From the NCBI RefSeq assembly GCF_900496975.1, contig NZ_UFQC01000038.1, positions 1 to 59,921 on the forward strand: a DNA stretch of 59,921 nucleotides, read 5' to 3'. Under the pieces are notes generated by a model. That model was not told the DNA's origin, made no database searches, and saw only the letters and a list, made by a program, of their open reading frames with translations. This stretch comes from Achromobacter veterisilvae. Lineage in GTDB: Bacteria > Pseudomonadota > Gammaproteobacteria > Burkholderiales > Burkholderiaceae_B. Shown piece by piece: positions 45,082 to 54,276 of this stretch; the first letter of the stretch is position 1, and each line of letters starts with the position of its first letter. Made by a program: the position numbers and the translations under genes.

Positions 45082-46155
45082 TTACTTGCCGGAGGTCAGC
45101 GCCACCCGGCGGCGTTCGCGCACGGCGTGGGCCAGGCGCTCGAGCACGGCGACGGAGGCGTCCCAGTCGATGCAGCCGTCGGTGATGCTCTGGCCGTAGA
45201 CCAGCGGCGTGCCCGGCACCATGTCCTGGCGGCCGCCGAGCAGGTGGCTTTCCACCATGACGCCGACCAGGCGCGCATCGCCCGCTTCCATCTGGCGCGC
45301 CACGTCGTCGATGACCAGCGGCTGGTTCTCGGGCTTCTTGCTGCTGTTGGCGTGGCTGGCGTCGATCATGACGCGTTGCGCCAGCCCGGCCTTGGCCATG
45401 TCCTGGCAGGCCGCCTCCACGCTCTGCGCGTCGTAGTTCGGCGCCTTGCCGCCGCGCAGGATGACGTGGCAGTCCTCGTTGCCGGCCGTCGACACGATGG
45501 CGGAATGGCCGCCCTTGGTCACCGACAGGAAATGGTGCGGCTGCGACGCCGCCTTGATGGCGTCCACGGCGATCTTCACATTGCCGTCCGTGCCGTTCTT
45601 GAATCCCACCGGACACGACAACCCGGAAGCCAGTTCACGATGCACCTGGCTTTCCGTCGTCCGAGCCCCGATCGCCCCCCAGGAGACCAGATCCGCGATG
45701 TATTGCGGGGTAATCATGTCCAGGAACTCGCAACCCGCGGGCAGCCCCAGGCTATTGATGTCCAGCAGCAGTTCGCGGGCGACGCGCACGCCCTTGTTGA
45801 TGTCGAAGCTGCCGTCCAGGCCCGGATCGTTGATCAGGCCCTTCCAGCCCACCGTCGTGCGCGGCTTCTCGAAATACACCCGCATCACGATTTCCAGGTC
45901 GGCGCTCAGGCGGTCGCGCACGGGCTTCAGACGCTTCGCGTATTCGATGGCCGCCCGCGTGTCATGGATGGAGCAGGGACCGATCACGACGATCATCCGG
46001 TCGTCCATGCCGTGCAGGATGCGGTGCATCGCCTGGCGGGCGGCGAACACGGTGTCGGACGCCTCCTTGGTGCAGGCGAACTCGCGCATGACGTGCGCGG
46101 GCGGGTTCAGCTCTTTGATTTCTCGAATGCGAAGGTCGTCGGTATTGTGTGACAC
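45082..46155 (-). CDS. aroG: Class I DAHP synthase (first step of aromatic amino acid synthesis)
   Basis: 357 residues starting at GTG 46155 (VSHNTDDLRIREIKEL), with CAGGAG seven bases upstream and the same N-terminal block as E. coli AroG. It condenses phosphoenolpyruvate and erythrose-4-phosphate. VVIGPCSIHD, RVYFEKPRTTVGWKGLINDP, GAIGARTTESQVHRELASG and MIDASHANSSKK hold the active site. Allosteric preference (Phe or Tyr) cannot be read safely. Expression is very likely governed by the attenuator at 46241-46377 with its Phe/Tyr-rich leader peptide. Confidence 0.96.
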   Translation of the reverse strand: MSHNTDDLRIREIKELNPPAHVMREFACTKEASDTVFAARQAMHRILHGMDDRMIVVIGPCSIHDTRAAIEYAKRLKPVRDRLSADLEIVMRVYFEKPRTTVGWKGLINDPGLDGSFDINKGVRVARELLLDINSLGLPAGCEFLDMITPQYIADLVSWGAIGARTTESQVHRELASGLSCPVGFKNGTDGNVKIAVDAIKAASQPHHFLSVTKGGHSAIVSTAGNEDCHVILRGGKAPNYDAQSVEAACQDMAKAGLAQRVMIDASHANSSKKPENQPLVIDDVARQMEAGDARLVGVMVESHLLGGRQDMVPGTPLVYGQSITDGCIDWDASVAVLERLAHAVRERRRVALTSGK

Positions 46156-46240
46156 GGTACTGCTCCTGGGTTGCCCGCCATGGGGTGGCTCCCGAGGTCT
46201 TCCCGGGGGACGTCCTCCGGGTTTCCTCAACCAGCGGCAC

Positions 46241-46273
46241 AAAAAAAGCCGCCAGTTCGCTGGCGGCTTTTTT
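46241..46273 (-). terminator. Attenuator terminator in the aroG leader
   Basis: On the minus strand AAGCCGCCAG, loop CGAA, CTGGCGGCTT, then TTTTT. It lies 5' of aroG, 86 bases before its start, and after the leader peptide, so it works inside the transcript rather than ending a gene. The 5' arm is also complementary over nine bases to CCGCTGGCGG in the leader coding region (46317-46326), allowing a competing antiterminator. Confidence 0.9.
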
Positions 46274-46293
46274 GGGGGGATTCTTTCCAAACT

Positions 46294-46377
46294 TCAGATT
46301 GAGCGCGTCCCTTCCTCCGCCAGCGGCTTCAGAAAACCATAAAAGTAAAAATAAAAAGCGGGGGACGCGAATTTCAT
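46294..46377 (-). CDS. aroG leader peptide, 27 residues
   Basis: A short gene from ATG 46377 to TGA 46294-46296. Residues 8-15 are FYFYFYGF: three Tyr and four Phe codons with one Gly, a classic starvation-sensing run. Codons 18-20 (CCG CTG GCG) overlap the region that can pair with the terminator's 5' arm. Ribosomes stalled on Phe/Tyr codons leave this region free; ribosomes reaching the stop codon cover it. The promoter's -10 box ends eight bases before the ATG, so the mRNA is close to leaderless. Confidence 0.85.
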   Translation of the reverse strand: MKFASPAFYFYFYGFLKPLAEEGTRSI

Positions 46378-46385
46378 GGGGAACG

Positions 46386-46414
46386 ACTCTAGCACAATTT
46401 TCCCCGCCCGTCAG
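46386..46414 (-). promoter_or_regulatory. Promoter of the aroG leader transcript
   Basis: On the minus strand CTGACG (46409-46414), a 17-bp spacer and TAGAGT (46386-46391). Expected start is about 46377-46381, at or within a few bases of the leader ATG. Confidence 0.65.
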
Positions 46415-46454
46415 AATTTTTTCGTAGACGCGGCATCGGGCTGACAACACGGCC

Positions 46455-46552
46455 TTCGCAAAAATGGCCGCCCCGCCGCCGGGCCGCCCCAAGGCGGGGC
46501 TGCCCCCCTCGGGGGGCAGCTAGCCCGCGCAGCGGGCGCGGCGTGGGGGCAC
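46455..46552 (-). repeat. GC-rich element, family A, abutting the tldD stop
   Basis: The plus strand carries CGCCGCCGGGCCGCCCCAAG, then GGGGCTGCCCCCCTCGGGGG, then GCGCAGCGGGCGCGGCGTGG. These are the same ordered blocks as the pnt-upstream units. It ends exactly at the tldD stop codon (46553-46555). Read in the gene's direction it forms consecutive GC hairpins without a T-tract. Confidence 0.82.
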
Positions 46553-48013
46553 CTACGCCGTACCGCCGACCGTCAGCCCTTCCATGCGGACCGTCGGCAT
46601 GCCGACGCCCACGGGAACGCTCTGGCCGTCCTTGCCGCAGGTGCCCACGCCGGAGTCCAACTGCAGATCGTTACCGATCATGGTGACTCGGTTCATGGCG
46701 TCGGGGCCGTTGCCGATCAAGGTGGCGCCCTTGACCGGGTAGGTCACTTTGCCGTTTTCGATCATGTAGGCCTCGGATGCCGAGAACACGAACTTGCCGT
46801 TCGTGATGTCGACCTGGCCGCCGCCGAAATTGACGGCATACAGCCCGCGCTTGACGGAAGACACGATTTCCTCGGCCGGCTTGTCGCCGGCCAGCATGTA
46901 GGTGTTGGTCATGCGCGGCATCGGCAGATGGGCGAACGATTCCCGGCGGCCGTTGCCCGTGGCGGCGGTCTTCATGAGCCGCGCGTTGAGCGTGTCCTGC
47001 ATGTAGCCGCGCAGGATGCCGTCTTCGATCAGGACGTTGCGCTGGGTGGCATTGCCTTCGTCGTCGATGTTGAGCGAGCCGCGGCGATCCGGGATCGTGC
47101 CGTCGTCCACCACCGTCACCCCCTTGGAGGCCACGCGTTCGCCGATGCGGCCCGAGAACACGCTGGAACCCTTGCGGTTGAAGTCGCCTTCCAGCCCGTG
47201 GCCGACCGCCTCGTGCAGCAGGATGCCCGGCCAGCCCGAGCCCAGCACGACGGTCATCTCGCCCGCCGGCGCGGGGCGCGCCTCCAGGTTCACCATGGCT
47301 TCGTGGACGGCGCGCTCGACGTAGCCCTGCAGCATCTCGTCCGTGAAATACGCCAGGCCGAGGCGTCCGCCGCCGCCGGCATGGCCCATCTCGCGGCGGC
47401 CGTTGCGTTCGGCGATCACGGTCAAGGACAGGCGCACCAGGGGGCGCACGTCCGCGGCCAGGCGGCCATCGCTGCCGGCCACCAGGACCACATCGTATTC
47501 GGCGCCCAGGCCCGCCATGACCTGGATCACGTGCGGATCGCGCGCGCGCGCCATGCGCTCCACGCGTTCGAGCAGGGCGACTTTCTCGGGCGCGCTCAGC
47601 GAAGCCACCGGATCGATATCGGCATACAGGCTGCGGCCGATCTCGGCTTCGACCTGGGCCGCCACTTTCACCTTGCCGGCGCCGCGCCGGGCGATGCCGC
47701 GCACGGCATGGGCCGACGACAAGAGCGCTTCGGGCGACAGCGAATCCGAATAGGCGAAGGCCGTTTTCTCGCCGCTCACGGCCCGCACCCCGACGCCCTG
47801 GCCGATAGAGAAGCTGCCGGTCTTGACGATGCCTTCTTCCAGGCTCCAGCCCTCGCTGCGCGTGTATTGGAAATACAGGTCGGCATAGTCGACCTTGTGG
47901 GTGAATATCTCGCCCAGCGCGCGCGCCATGTCCGCCTCGGTCAGCCCCCAGGGGTCGAGCAGCAGCGATTTGGCGGTGGCGAGGGAAGCAATGGCGGGAT
48001 CGATGATTTTCAT
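46553..48013 (-). CDS. tldD: TldD metalloprotease subunit
   Basis: 486 residues from the ATG at 48013. The zinc motif [11 protein letters not shown] is the diagnostic HExxxH of TldD. The N-terminal domain shows [26 protein letters not shown], and the C-terminal end is [32 protein letters not shown]. With TldE (PmbA, not in the window) it degrades unfolded peptides and processes modified peptides such as microcins. A family-A element directly follows its stop. Confidence 0.95.
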   Translation of the reverse strand: MKIIDPAIASLATAKSLLLDPWGLTEADMARALGEIFTHKVDYADLYFQYTRSEGWSLEEGIVKTGSFSIGQGVGVRAVSGEKTAFAYSDSLSPEALLSSAHAVRGIARRGAGKVKVAAQVEAEIGRSLYADIDPVASLSAPEKVALLERVERMARARDPHVIQVMAGLGAEYDVVLVAGSDGRLAADVRPLVRLSLTVIAERNGRREMGHAGGGGRLGLAYFTDEMLQGYVERAVHEAMVNLEARPAPAGEMTVVLGSGWPGILLHEAVGHGLEGDFNRKGSSVFSGRIGERVASKGVTVVDDGTIPDRRGSLNIDDEGNATQRNVLIEDGILRGYMQDTLNARLMKTAATGNGRRESFAHLPMPRMTNTYMLAGDKPAEEIVSSVKRGLYAVNFGGGQVDITNGKFVFSASEAYMIENGKVTYPVKGATLIGNGPDAMNRVTMIGNDLQLDSGVGTCGKDGQSVPVGVGMPTVRMEGLTVGGTA

Positions 48014-48772
48014 GGGACTCTGTTCAGGGGGCGGCGGCGCGGGAGCGCGCGCCTGCAATGGCGCTCAAGACCGTATCGTAACGCCGACACAGCCCCGGCG
48101 TCCCGGCCCAGCCGGAAAGCCGCGGTCCGCCGCGGCCGGCCGGAGCGCAAAAAAACGGGGCGCGGATTATCTCTGCAAGATTACATGGGGGCGGAATATT
48201 ACCTATCAAGTTAAGGAACTTTCCATCAAACGCTGTTTCATGGAGTGCCTTTTCCGGACCTGGCCGCGGCGTTTCACCTGCCCTTCGAATTCGCGGCAAC
48301 TCGTCATACAACCTGACATGAAAATGAAATCAGGCGAATGCGCGGCAGGATTATGATCGCAGCCATCCTCTCGAAAAACGGGAATGCAAAAATGCGGGGC
48401 CGCCAGCGATACCGGCGGCCCGGCGCGGCGAGTCATCAGACTACTTGGCGAAAGCCTGCCGCCTTTTCCAACCGCCGGATTCCAGCCGTCGCCCTTTGGG
48501 ACTGCGGCCCGCCGCAGAAGGCACGTGGCGCAATTCGTCCACCTCGTGAACTAAAAGCGGATTTGTTTCAAGTTGTCCCAAATATGGAAACATCGTTCTC
48601 AATATTTGCCCGCGGGGCCGCGAATAAGCCAAAACGGCCACCGGCTCTTTGATACAAAGTAATTAGTCCTAAAACCGGGAAGTCAAGGCGTAATTTCTGT
48701 ATTATGCGAAGCACAACAAATACACATAACTTCGCCGGCGATTAAAAGCAGTTCCATAATCAGGAATAAACC
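48014..48772 (+). promoter_or_regulatory. Long regulatory region upstream of the H-NS-like gene
   Basis: 759 bases without a convincing gene. The left part is GC-rich; the right part (48550-48772) is clearly AT-rich, as usual ahead of hns-type genes that bind their own product. A hairpin GGGCCGCC (48397-48404) with GGCGGCCC (48414-48421) stands alone without a T-tract. TATTAT (48700-48705) is a plausible -10 box, 67 bases before the ATG, but lacks a good -35. Confidence 0.45.
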
Positions 48773-49153
48773 ATGGCCCGAGAAACCTACGCAGCACTGC
48801 AAGCAAAGATCGAAAAGGAAATCAACAAGCTACAAAAGAAGGCTGAAGTCCTCCAAACCAAGCGCCGCAAGCCGGTGATCTCGTCGATCATCACGTCGAT
48901 GCGCGAGTACGACATCACGCCCGAGGAAATCGTTGCAGCCTATGGCGCCGCCAAACCCGGCCGCGCCGCCACCGGCCGCCGCAAGGCCGGCCCCGCCGCC
49001 CGCCCCGCCAACGCCGCCAAACGCGCCGTTGCGCCCAAATACCGTCACCCCCAAACCGGGGAAACCTGGAGCGGCCGCGGCAAGGCCCCCCGCTGGCTTG
49101 CCGCCGAGGAAGCGGCCGGCGCGACGCGCGACAGTTTTCTTATCAAAGAATAA
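48773..49153 (+). CDS. H-NS family histone-like protein (BpH3 type)
   Basis: 126 residues. An N-terminal coiled-coil oligomerisation region (TYAALQAKIEKEINKLQKKAEVLQTKRRK) is joined by an Ala/Lys/Pro-rich linker of varied length to the DNA-binding domain YRHPQTGETWSGRGKAPRWL, with the GRG minor-groove loop. Such proteins silence AT-rich DNA. AGGAATAA precedes the ATG. The low-complexity linker (KPGRAATGRRKAGPAARPANAAKRAVAP) resembles a histone H1 tail, a feature of beta-proteobacterial members. Confidence 0.92.
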   Translation: MARETYAALQAKIEKEINKLQKKAEVLQTKRRKPVISSIITSMREYDITPEEIVAAYGAAKPGRAATGRRKAGPAARPANAAKRAVAPKYRHPQTGETWSGRGKAPRWLAAEEAAGATRDSFLIKE

Positions 49154-49176
49154 AACCTATCCGGCAGTAAGAAATA

Positions 49177-49210
49177 AATCGGCGCACCATCTTGGTGCGC
49201 CGATTTTATT
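49177..49210 (+). terminator. Terminator of the H-NS-like gene
   Basis: AATCGGCGCACCA (49177-49189) and TGGTGCGCCGATT (49193-49205) form a 13-bp perfect stem with a three-base loop, followed by TTATTT. Confidence 0.9.
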
Positions 49211-49240
49211 TACGCAATCCGCCGCGAATACCGGCCGGAC

Positions 49241-49888
49241 TCATTGAACGGGGAATTGGATCTGGCGCTCCGCGCCATTATTTCCCGGAAAATTATCAAA
49301 TATTGCGCGAACCAGATAGGGCATGGTGCGAAGGAAATCGTCGCGCTCGCTCAATATGAAAGCAGTGGAGCGGTATACCTCGGCGCCGCCGCGCTGCGTA
49401 TCGTGGATCTGCAGCGTCAGGGAATTGCGCTGGACCACCATCGGCACGTCAACCCAATCCGGGCCCCAATAGCCGTAACCGGCGCCCCAGGGACGCGGAC
49501 CGTAGAAACCGCCATACCCGTAGCCATAGCCGCCGTAGAAATACGGGTCATACGGACGGCGCACCATTACCTGGGTTTGCGTGGTTCCGTAGCGGAACGA
49601 AACATCGAAACGGCCTTTGGCGCCGGGTTGCGCCTCGACCAGGCCGGTTGCGCCGATTCCGGCGCGCACCATGTCCTGATAGGACTGGTATTCGAGATTA
49701 TTGTTTTGCGACGGTTCGGCCGGCACGAATTGATAAGTCTGCCCCTCCACGCCCGTGGGCCATTGCTGGAAGGACGTCACCCGCGCCGACACCGTGGGCG
49801 CGGCGCAGCCCGTCAACGCGACCGCCCCCAGTACGGCCAGCACGCCAGCCCAGCGGCCAGCGGCATTGAACATAGACGACCTCGACAT
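49241..49888 (-). CDS. DUF4136-type lipoprotein
   Basis: 215 residues from the ATG at 49888 (AAGGAG seven bases upstream). The signal peptide ends in the lipobox LTGC. The DUF4136 region includes TYQFVPAEPSQNNNLEYQSYQDMVRAGIGATGL and RFDVSFRYGTTQTQVMVRRP. A Tyr/Gly-rich insert follows (YFYGGYGYGYGGFYGPRPWG), then the C-terminal LPYLVRAIF-like domain end (MPYLVRAIFDNFPGNNGA). Probably outer-membrane attached; the function is unknown. Divergent from pepN. Confidence 0.82.
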   Translation of the reverse strand: MSRSSMFNAAGRWAGVLAVLGAVALTGCAAPTVSARVTSFQQWPTGVEGQTYQFVPAEPSQNNNLEYQSYQDMVRAGIGATGLVEAQPGAKGRFDVSFRYGTTQTQVMVRRPYDPYFYGGYGYGYGGFYGPRPWGAGYGYWGPDWVDVPMVVQRNSLTLQIHDTQRGGAEVYRSTAFILSERDDFLRTMPYLVRAIFDNFPGNNGAERQIQFPVQ

Positions 49889-49999
49889 TCTGCGACTCCT
49901 TCCGCGCAACGGCGCCATGATACTCAGCTTTGACCGGCGCGGCTCCGAAAAGTTTACGCTAGCCCATAAGGCCCAGGCGGCGCGCCATGCCCCAGCCAC

Positions 50000-50005
50000 T
50001 ACAAT
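50000..50005 (+). promoter_or_regulatory. -10 box of pepN
   Basis: TACAAT, 31 bases before the pepN ATG, in context CACTACAATAGAAC. No convincing -35 box is visible at the right spacing. Confidence 0.4.
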
Positions 50006-50036
50006 AGAACCCTCGTTCATACAGGACTGCAATCCC

Positions 50037-52742
50037 ATGCGCACAGACACGCCCGTTACCGTATTTCGCAAGGATTACCAGCCCTACCCCTACGACATTC
50101 CGGAAGTCGCCCTCGCCTTCGATCTCGCGCCCGACGCGACCGAAGTGCGCTGCGCCATGCAGGTGCGGCGCAAGCCCGGGGCCAGCGCCGACGCCGCCCT
50201 GGTCCTGGACGGAGAAGACCTGGAACTCGTCTCGGTAGGGGTGGATGGCGCGGCATTGCCCGCCGACCGTTACCGCCTTTCTGACCACCGCCTCGAACTC
50301 TACGGCCTGCCGGCCAGCGCGGCGGTGGAAATCGTCAGCCGCTGCAAGCCCTCCGCCAATTCCACGCTGATGGGCCTGTACGTGTCCGGCGGCAATTTCT
50401 TCACGCAGTGCGAAGCCGAAGGTTTTCGCCGCATTACCTGGTTCGCCGACCGGCCCGACGTCATGTCGCGCTACCGCGTGACCTTGCGCGCCCTGCCGGA
50501 CTACCCGGTGCTGCTGTCCAACGGCAACCTGGTCGCCTCGCGCCAATTGCCCGACGGCCGCAACGAGGTCGAATGGGAAGACCCGTTCCCCAAACCCTGC
50601 TATCTGTTCGCGCTGGTGGCCGGCAAGCTCACGCACCGCGAAACCACCGTGAAGACCGCCAGCGGCCGCGACGTGCTGCTGCAGGTCTATAGCGACCCCG
50701 GTTCCGAGACCAAGACCGAATGGGCCCTGGATTCGCTGGTGCGCGCGCTGCGCTGGGACGAAAGCCGTTTCGGCCTGGAGTTGGACCTGGACCGCTTCAT
50801 GGTCGTGGCCGTCCACGACTTCAATATGGGGGCGATGGAAAACAAGGGCTTGAACATCTTCAACGCCGCCTACGTCCTCGCCGACGCGGACACCGCCACG
50901 GACGCCAACTACGAAGGCATCGAATCGGTCATCGGGCACGAGTACTTCCACAACTGGACCGGCAACCGCGTAACCTGCCGCGACTGGTTCCAACTGAGCC
51001 TGAAGGAAGGCCTGACCGTTTTCCGCGACCAGGAATTCAGCGCCGACATGATGGCCGACGGCATGGACGCGGCCGAAGCCGCCAGCGCCCGCGCCGTCAA
51101 GCGGATCGACGACGTGGTGGCGCTGCGCGCCGCCCAGTTCCCGGAAGACGCGGGCCCCATGGCCCACCCCATCCGCCCGGAAAGCTACCAGGAGATCGGC
51201 AACTTCTACACCGCCACCGTGTACGAGAAGGGCGCCGAAGTCATCCGCATGCAGCACACCTTGCTGGGCGAGGAAGGCTTCCGCGCCGGCATGGACGAGT
51301 ACTTCCGCCGCCACGACGGCCAGGCCGTGACCTGCGACGACTTCGTGGCCGCCATGGAATCCGTCTACGTGCGCCAGCACCCGGGCCGCGACTTGTCCGT
51401 GTTCCGCCGCTGGTATCGCCAGGCCGGCACGCCGCGCGTGTCGGTCAAGCTGGACCACGACGCGGCCGCGCGCCGCTGCACCGTGACGCTCACCCAGGAA
51501 TGCCCGCTGGTCGGCGTCGAGAAAAAGGCCGGCGCCGATTACGTCAAGGCGCCCTATCACATCCCGTTCGCCATCGGCCTGCTGGACCGCGAAGGCCGCG
51601 CGCTGACGCTGCGCCACGAGGGCGAGGCCAGCGAAACCGCCCTGCTGGAACTGAGCACGCAAAGCCGGCAATGGGTTTTCGAGGACATCGCCGACCGCCC
51701 GGTGCCGTCGCTGCTGCGCGATTTCTCGGCTCCCGTCATCGTCGAGTACGCCTGGACGGACGAGGAACTTGCCCTGCTGTCGGCGCACGATAGCAACCCG
51801 TTCGCGCGCTGGGAAGCCGGCCAGGAGTTCGCCACCCGGCAGATCCTCGCCCTGGCCGAGGCCCGCCAGGCCGGCAGGACGCTGCACGCCGACGCCGCCT
51901 TCATCGACACCTGGCGCGCGCTGCTGACCGATCCCGCGATCGACGCCGCCTACCGCGCCCGCGCCCTGGCCCTGCCCTCGGAAAAGACGCTGGCCGAACG
52001 CATGCGGCAGGTGGATCCGCCCGCCCTCGCCGTGGCCCGCGACTTTCTGCGCGCCGAACTGGGCCGCCAACTGGCCGCCGAGTTCCGCCAGGCCTTCGAG
52101 GCCAGCCAGACCCCGGGCGAATACAGCCCCGCCCCGGTCCCCGCCGGCAAGCGCGCCCTGAAGAACCTCGCGCTCGGCCATCTCATGGCCGCCGGCGAAC
52201 CCGACGCCCAGCGCCTGGCCGAACAGCTATACGGCCAGGCGGGCAACATGACCGACAGCATGGCCGCGCTGTCCGCCCTGATCAATTTCGGACAGGGCGA
52301 ATTCCCGCAGCAGGCGCTGGCGGCGTTCTACGACAAATGGCGCGACAATCCGCTGGTGGTGGACAAATGGTTCGCCTTGCAGGCGTCCGCCCGCTCGACC
52401 ACGGTGCAGACCGCCCGCGAACTCATGCGGCATCCCGCCTTCACGCTGCGCAACCCGAACCGCGCCCGCGCGCTGATTTTCCAGTTCTGCCTGAACAACG
52501 CCCGCGGCATGCACCACCCCGACGGTTCGGGCTATGCGTTCTGGGCCGAACAGGTGCTGGCGCTGGACGCGCTCAATCCGGAAATCGCCGCCCGCCTGGC
52601 CCGCGCGCTGGACAACTGGTCGCGCTTCGTGCCCGCCCTGCGCGCGCCCATGCAAACCGCCCTGCAACAGGTGCGCGCGCACGAGGGCCTGTCGCGCAAC
52701 GTGCAGGAAATCGTATCCAAGGCATTAGAATTCGCAGCATAG
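50037..52742 (+). CDS. pepN: Aminopeptidase N
   Basis: 901 residues. An M1 metallopeptidase releasing N-terminal residues from cytoplasmic peptides. The exopeptidase motif GAMEN is at 265-269. The zinc site is H301-E302-x2-H305 with E324 as third ligand (HEYFH...LKE). The C-terminal helical domain runs to the end and closes over the active site. The start is the ATG at 50037, with AGGA about ten bases upstream. fbp begins ten bases after the stop on the same strand. Confidence 0.96.
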   Translation: MRTDTPVTVFRKDYQPYPYDIPEVALAFDLAPDATEVRCAMQVRRKPGASADAALVLDGEDLELVSVGVDGAALPADRYRLSDHRLELYGLPASAAVEIVSRCKPSANSTLMGLYVSGGNFFTQCEAEGFRRITWFADRPDVMSRYRVTLRALPDYPVLLSNGNLVASRQLPDGRNEVEWEDPFPKPCYLFALVAGKLTHRETTVKTASGRDVLLQVYSDPGSETKTEWALDSLVRALRWDESRFGLELDLDRFMVVAVHDFNMGAMENKGLNIFNAAYVLADADTATDANYEGIESVIGHEYFHNWTGNRVTCRDWFQLSLKEGLTVFRDQEFSADMMADGMDAAEAASARAVKRIDDVVALRAAQFPEDAGPMAHPIRPESYQEIGNFYTATVYEKGAEVIRMQHTLLGEEGFRAGMDEYFRRHDGQAVTCDDFVAAMESVYVRQHPGRDLSVFRRWYRQAGTPRVSVKLDHDAAARRCTVTLTQECPLVGVEKKAGADYVKAPYHIPFAIGLLDREGRALTLRHEGEASETALLELSTQSRQWVFEDIADRPVPSLLRDFSAPVIVEYAWTDEELALLSAHDSNPFARWEAGQEFATRQILALAEARQAGRTLHADAAFIDTWRALLTDPAIDAAYRARALALPSEKTLAERMRQVDPPALAVARDFLRAELGRQLAAEFRQAFEASQTPGEYSPAPVPAGKRALKNLALGHLMAAGEPDAQRLAEQLYGQAGNMTDSMAALSALINFGQGEFPQQALAAFYDKWRDNPLVVDKWFALQASARSTTVQTARELMRHPAFTLRNPNRARALIFQFCLNNARGMHHPDGSGYAFWAEQVLALDALNPEIAARLARALDNWSRFVPALRAPMQTALQQVRAHEGLSRNVQEIVSKALEFAA

Positions 52743-52752
52743 GGAGATCCTT

Positions 52753-53769
52753 TTGAAACGCAAAACACTGACCCAATACCTGGTGGAGCAGCAGCGCTCC
52801 GCCCAAGCCATCGCGCCGGAAGTCCGGCTGCTCATCGAAGTGGTGGCGCGCGCCTGCAAGGCCATCAGCCACGCCGTGAGCAAGGGCGCGCTCGGCGGCG
52901 TCCTCGGCAGTCTGGAAAGCGAGAACGTCCAGGGCGAAGTGCAGAAGAAGCTGGACGTGCTGTCCAACGAGATCCTGCTCGAAGCCAACGAGTGGGGCGG
53001 CCACCTGGCCGCCATGGCGTCGGAGGAAATGGAAACCATCCACCTGATCCCGAACCGCTATCCGAAGGGCGAATACCTGCTGCTGTTCGATCCCCTGGAC
53101 GGCTCGTCGAACATCGACGTGAACGTCTCGATCGGCACCATTTTCTCGGTGCTGCACGCGCCGCACAACGTGTCGGGCGCGCCCGTCTGCGAACAGGATT
53201 TCCTGCAGCCCGGCGACAAGCAGGTCGTGGCCGGCTACGCCGTCTACGGTCCGCAGACCATGCTGGTGCTGACCGTCGGCAACGGCGTCGTGGGCTTCAC
53301 GCTGGACCGCGAAATGGGCTCGTGGGTGCTGACGCACGAGAACATCCGGGTGCCCGAAGACACCAAGGAATTCGCCATCAACATGTCGAACATGCGCCAC
53401 TGGGCCGCCCCGGTCAAGCGCTACATCGACGACTGCCTGGCCGGGTCGACCGGCCCCCTGGGCAAGGACTACAACATGCGCTGGATCGCCTCGATGGTGG
53501 CGGACGTGCATCGCATCCTGACCCGCGGCGGCATCTTCATGTATCCCTGGGACGCCCGCGAACCGGGCAAGGCCGGCAAGCTGCGCCTGATGTACGAAGC
53601 CAATCCCATGAGCTTCCTGATCGAGCAAGCCGGCGGCGCGGCGATCAACGGCGTCCAGCGCATCCTGGACATCCAGCCCGACAAGCTGCACCAGCGCGTG
53701 AGCGTCATCCTGGGCTCGAAGAACGAGGTCGAGCGCGTGGCCCGCTACCACGCCGAAGACGCGGCGTAG
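52753..53769 (+). CDS. fbp: Fructose-1,6-bisphosphatase class 1
   Basis: 338 residues from a TTG at 52753, supported by GGGAG six bases upstream; no ATG alternative exists near the conserved N-terminus. It dephosphorylates fructose-1,6-bisphosphate in gluconeogenesis. The metal-binding core [25 protein letters not shown] is the FBPase signature, with [14 protein letters not shown] and [13 protein letters not shown] in the second half. Co-transcription with pepN is likely given the ten-base gap. Confidence 0.95.
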   Translation: MKRKTLTQYLVEQQRSAQAIAPEVRLLIEVVARACKAISHAVSKGALGGVLGSLESENVQGEVQKKLDVLSNEILLEANEWGGHLAAMASEEMETIHLIPNRYPKGEYLLLFDPLDGSSNIDVNVSIGTIFSVLHAPHNVSGAPVCEQDFLQPGDKQVVAGYAVYGPQTMLVLTVGNGVVGFTLDREMGSWVLTHENIRVPEDTKEFAINMSNMRHWAAPVKRYIDDCLAGSTGPLGKDYNMRWIASMVADVHRILTRGGIFMYPWDAREPGKAGKLRLMYEANPMSFLIEQAGGAAINGVQRILDIQPDKLHQRVSVILGSKNEVERVARYHAEDAA

Positions 53770-53781
53770 GATTAGTGAAAC

Positions 53782-53813
53782 GCAAAAGCCCCGGCTCGCG
53801 AGCCGGGGCTTTT
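53782..53813. terminator. Bidirectional terminator after fbp
   Basis: A 32-base perfect palindrome, CAAAAGCCCCGGCTCG followed by its complement, flanked by A and T runs. It serves fbp on the plus strand and the small lipoprotein gene on the minus strand. Confidence 0.9.
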
Positions 53814-53837
53814 GCATTCTGCGTACTGCGAGGGCGT

Positions 53838-54059
53838 TTACTTGACCTCTTCTATCGTCTTCACATCGTCCTTGTTGATCTGGACTTTCTTGCCGTCCTT
53901 GTCGTATTCGTACATGCCGGAATCCTTGTCGTACTTGGGCTCGTCGGGCGTCACGGTCGAGCTGCCGTCCCGCTGCTGAATGACCGAGGGGGACGAGCAT
54001 CCGGCCAGTACTCCGAATCCGGTCACAGCCAGGGCAAGCGTCATGGTCTTCAGGTTCAT
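53838..54059 (-). CDS. YgdI/YgdR-like small lipoprotein (DUF903)
   Basis: 73 residues. The signal peptide MNLKTMTLALAVTGFGVLAGC carries the lipobox LAGC. The mature part has VIQQRDGSSTVTPDEPKYDKDSGMYEYDKDGKKVQI, the small beta-barrel fold of DUF903 lipoproteins. GGAG lies nine bases before the ATG at 54059. The function is unknown; members are common envelope proteins. Confidence 0.85.
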   Translation of the reverse strand: MNLKTMTLALAVTGFGVLAGCSSPSVIQQRDGSSTVTPDEPKYDKDSGMYEYDKDGKKVQINKDDVKTIEEVK

Positions 54060-54214
54060 GGGCGTGTTCTCCGAGTGTGAATGTGCATTTACTGTATCTG
54101 ACGCGACAGCCCCAGACGTGACGGGTTGTGGTCAAAATGCGTAAGAACGTAATCCGCGCGCTGCCCCGGCCGGGCCTTCTTTCGCCCGTGGGGCGCTCTC
54201 CTGGGCCGAAAATG

Positions 54215-54248
54215 AAAAACCCCTCGCAGGCCCGGCCCGCGAGGGGTT
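54215..54248 (-). terminator. Terminator of thrC
   Basis: AACCCCTCGC (54218-54227) and GCGAGGGGTT (54239-54248) pair around an 11-base loop. On the minus strand it is followed by TTTCATTTTC. It closes the alaC-hom-thrC group. Confidence 0.85.
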
Positions 54249-54276
54249 GCATACTTACACAAGCGGCAAGCGGCCT

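Noticed and set aside
46156..46240. An upstream ATG as the aroG start, extending the protein
   Set aside because: The frame upstream of GTG 46155 runs through the leader terminator and lacks AroG homology, while the GTG has a well-placed CAGGAG and the family's N-terminal block.
48441..48641. Short minus-strand frame in the hns upstream region
   Set aside because: No ribosome site, mixed composition, and it lies in AT-rich regulatory DNA.
49959..52181. Minus-strand open frame of 740 codons opposite pepN
   Set aside because: It mirrors the pepN codons; no ribosome site and low-complexity His/Gln/Gly composition.
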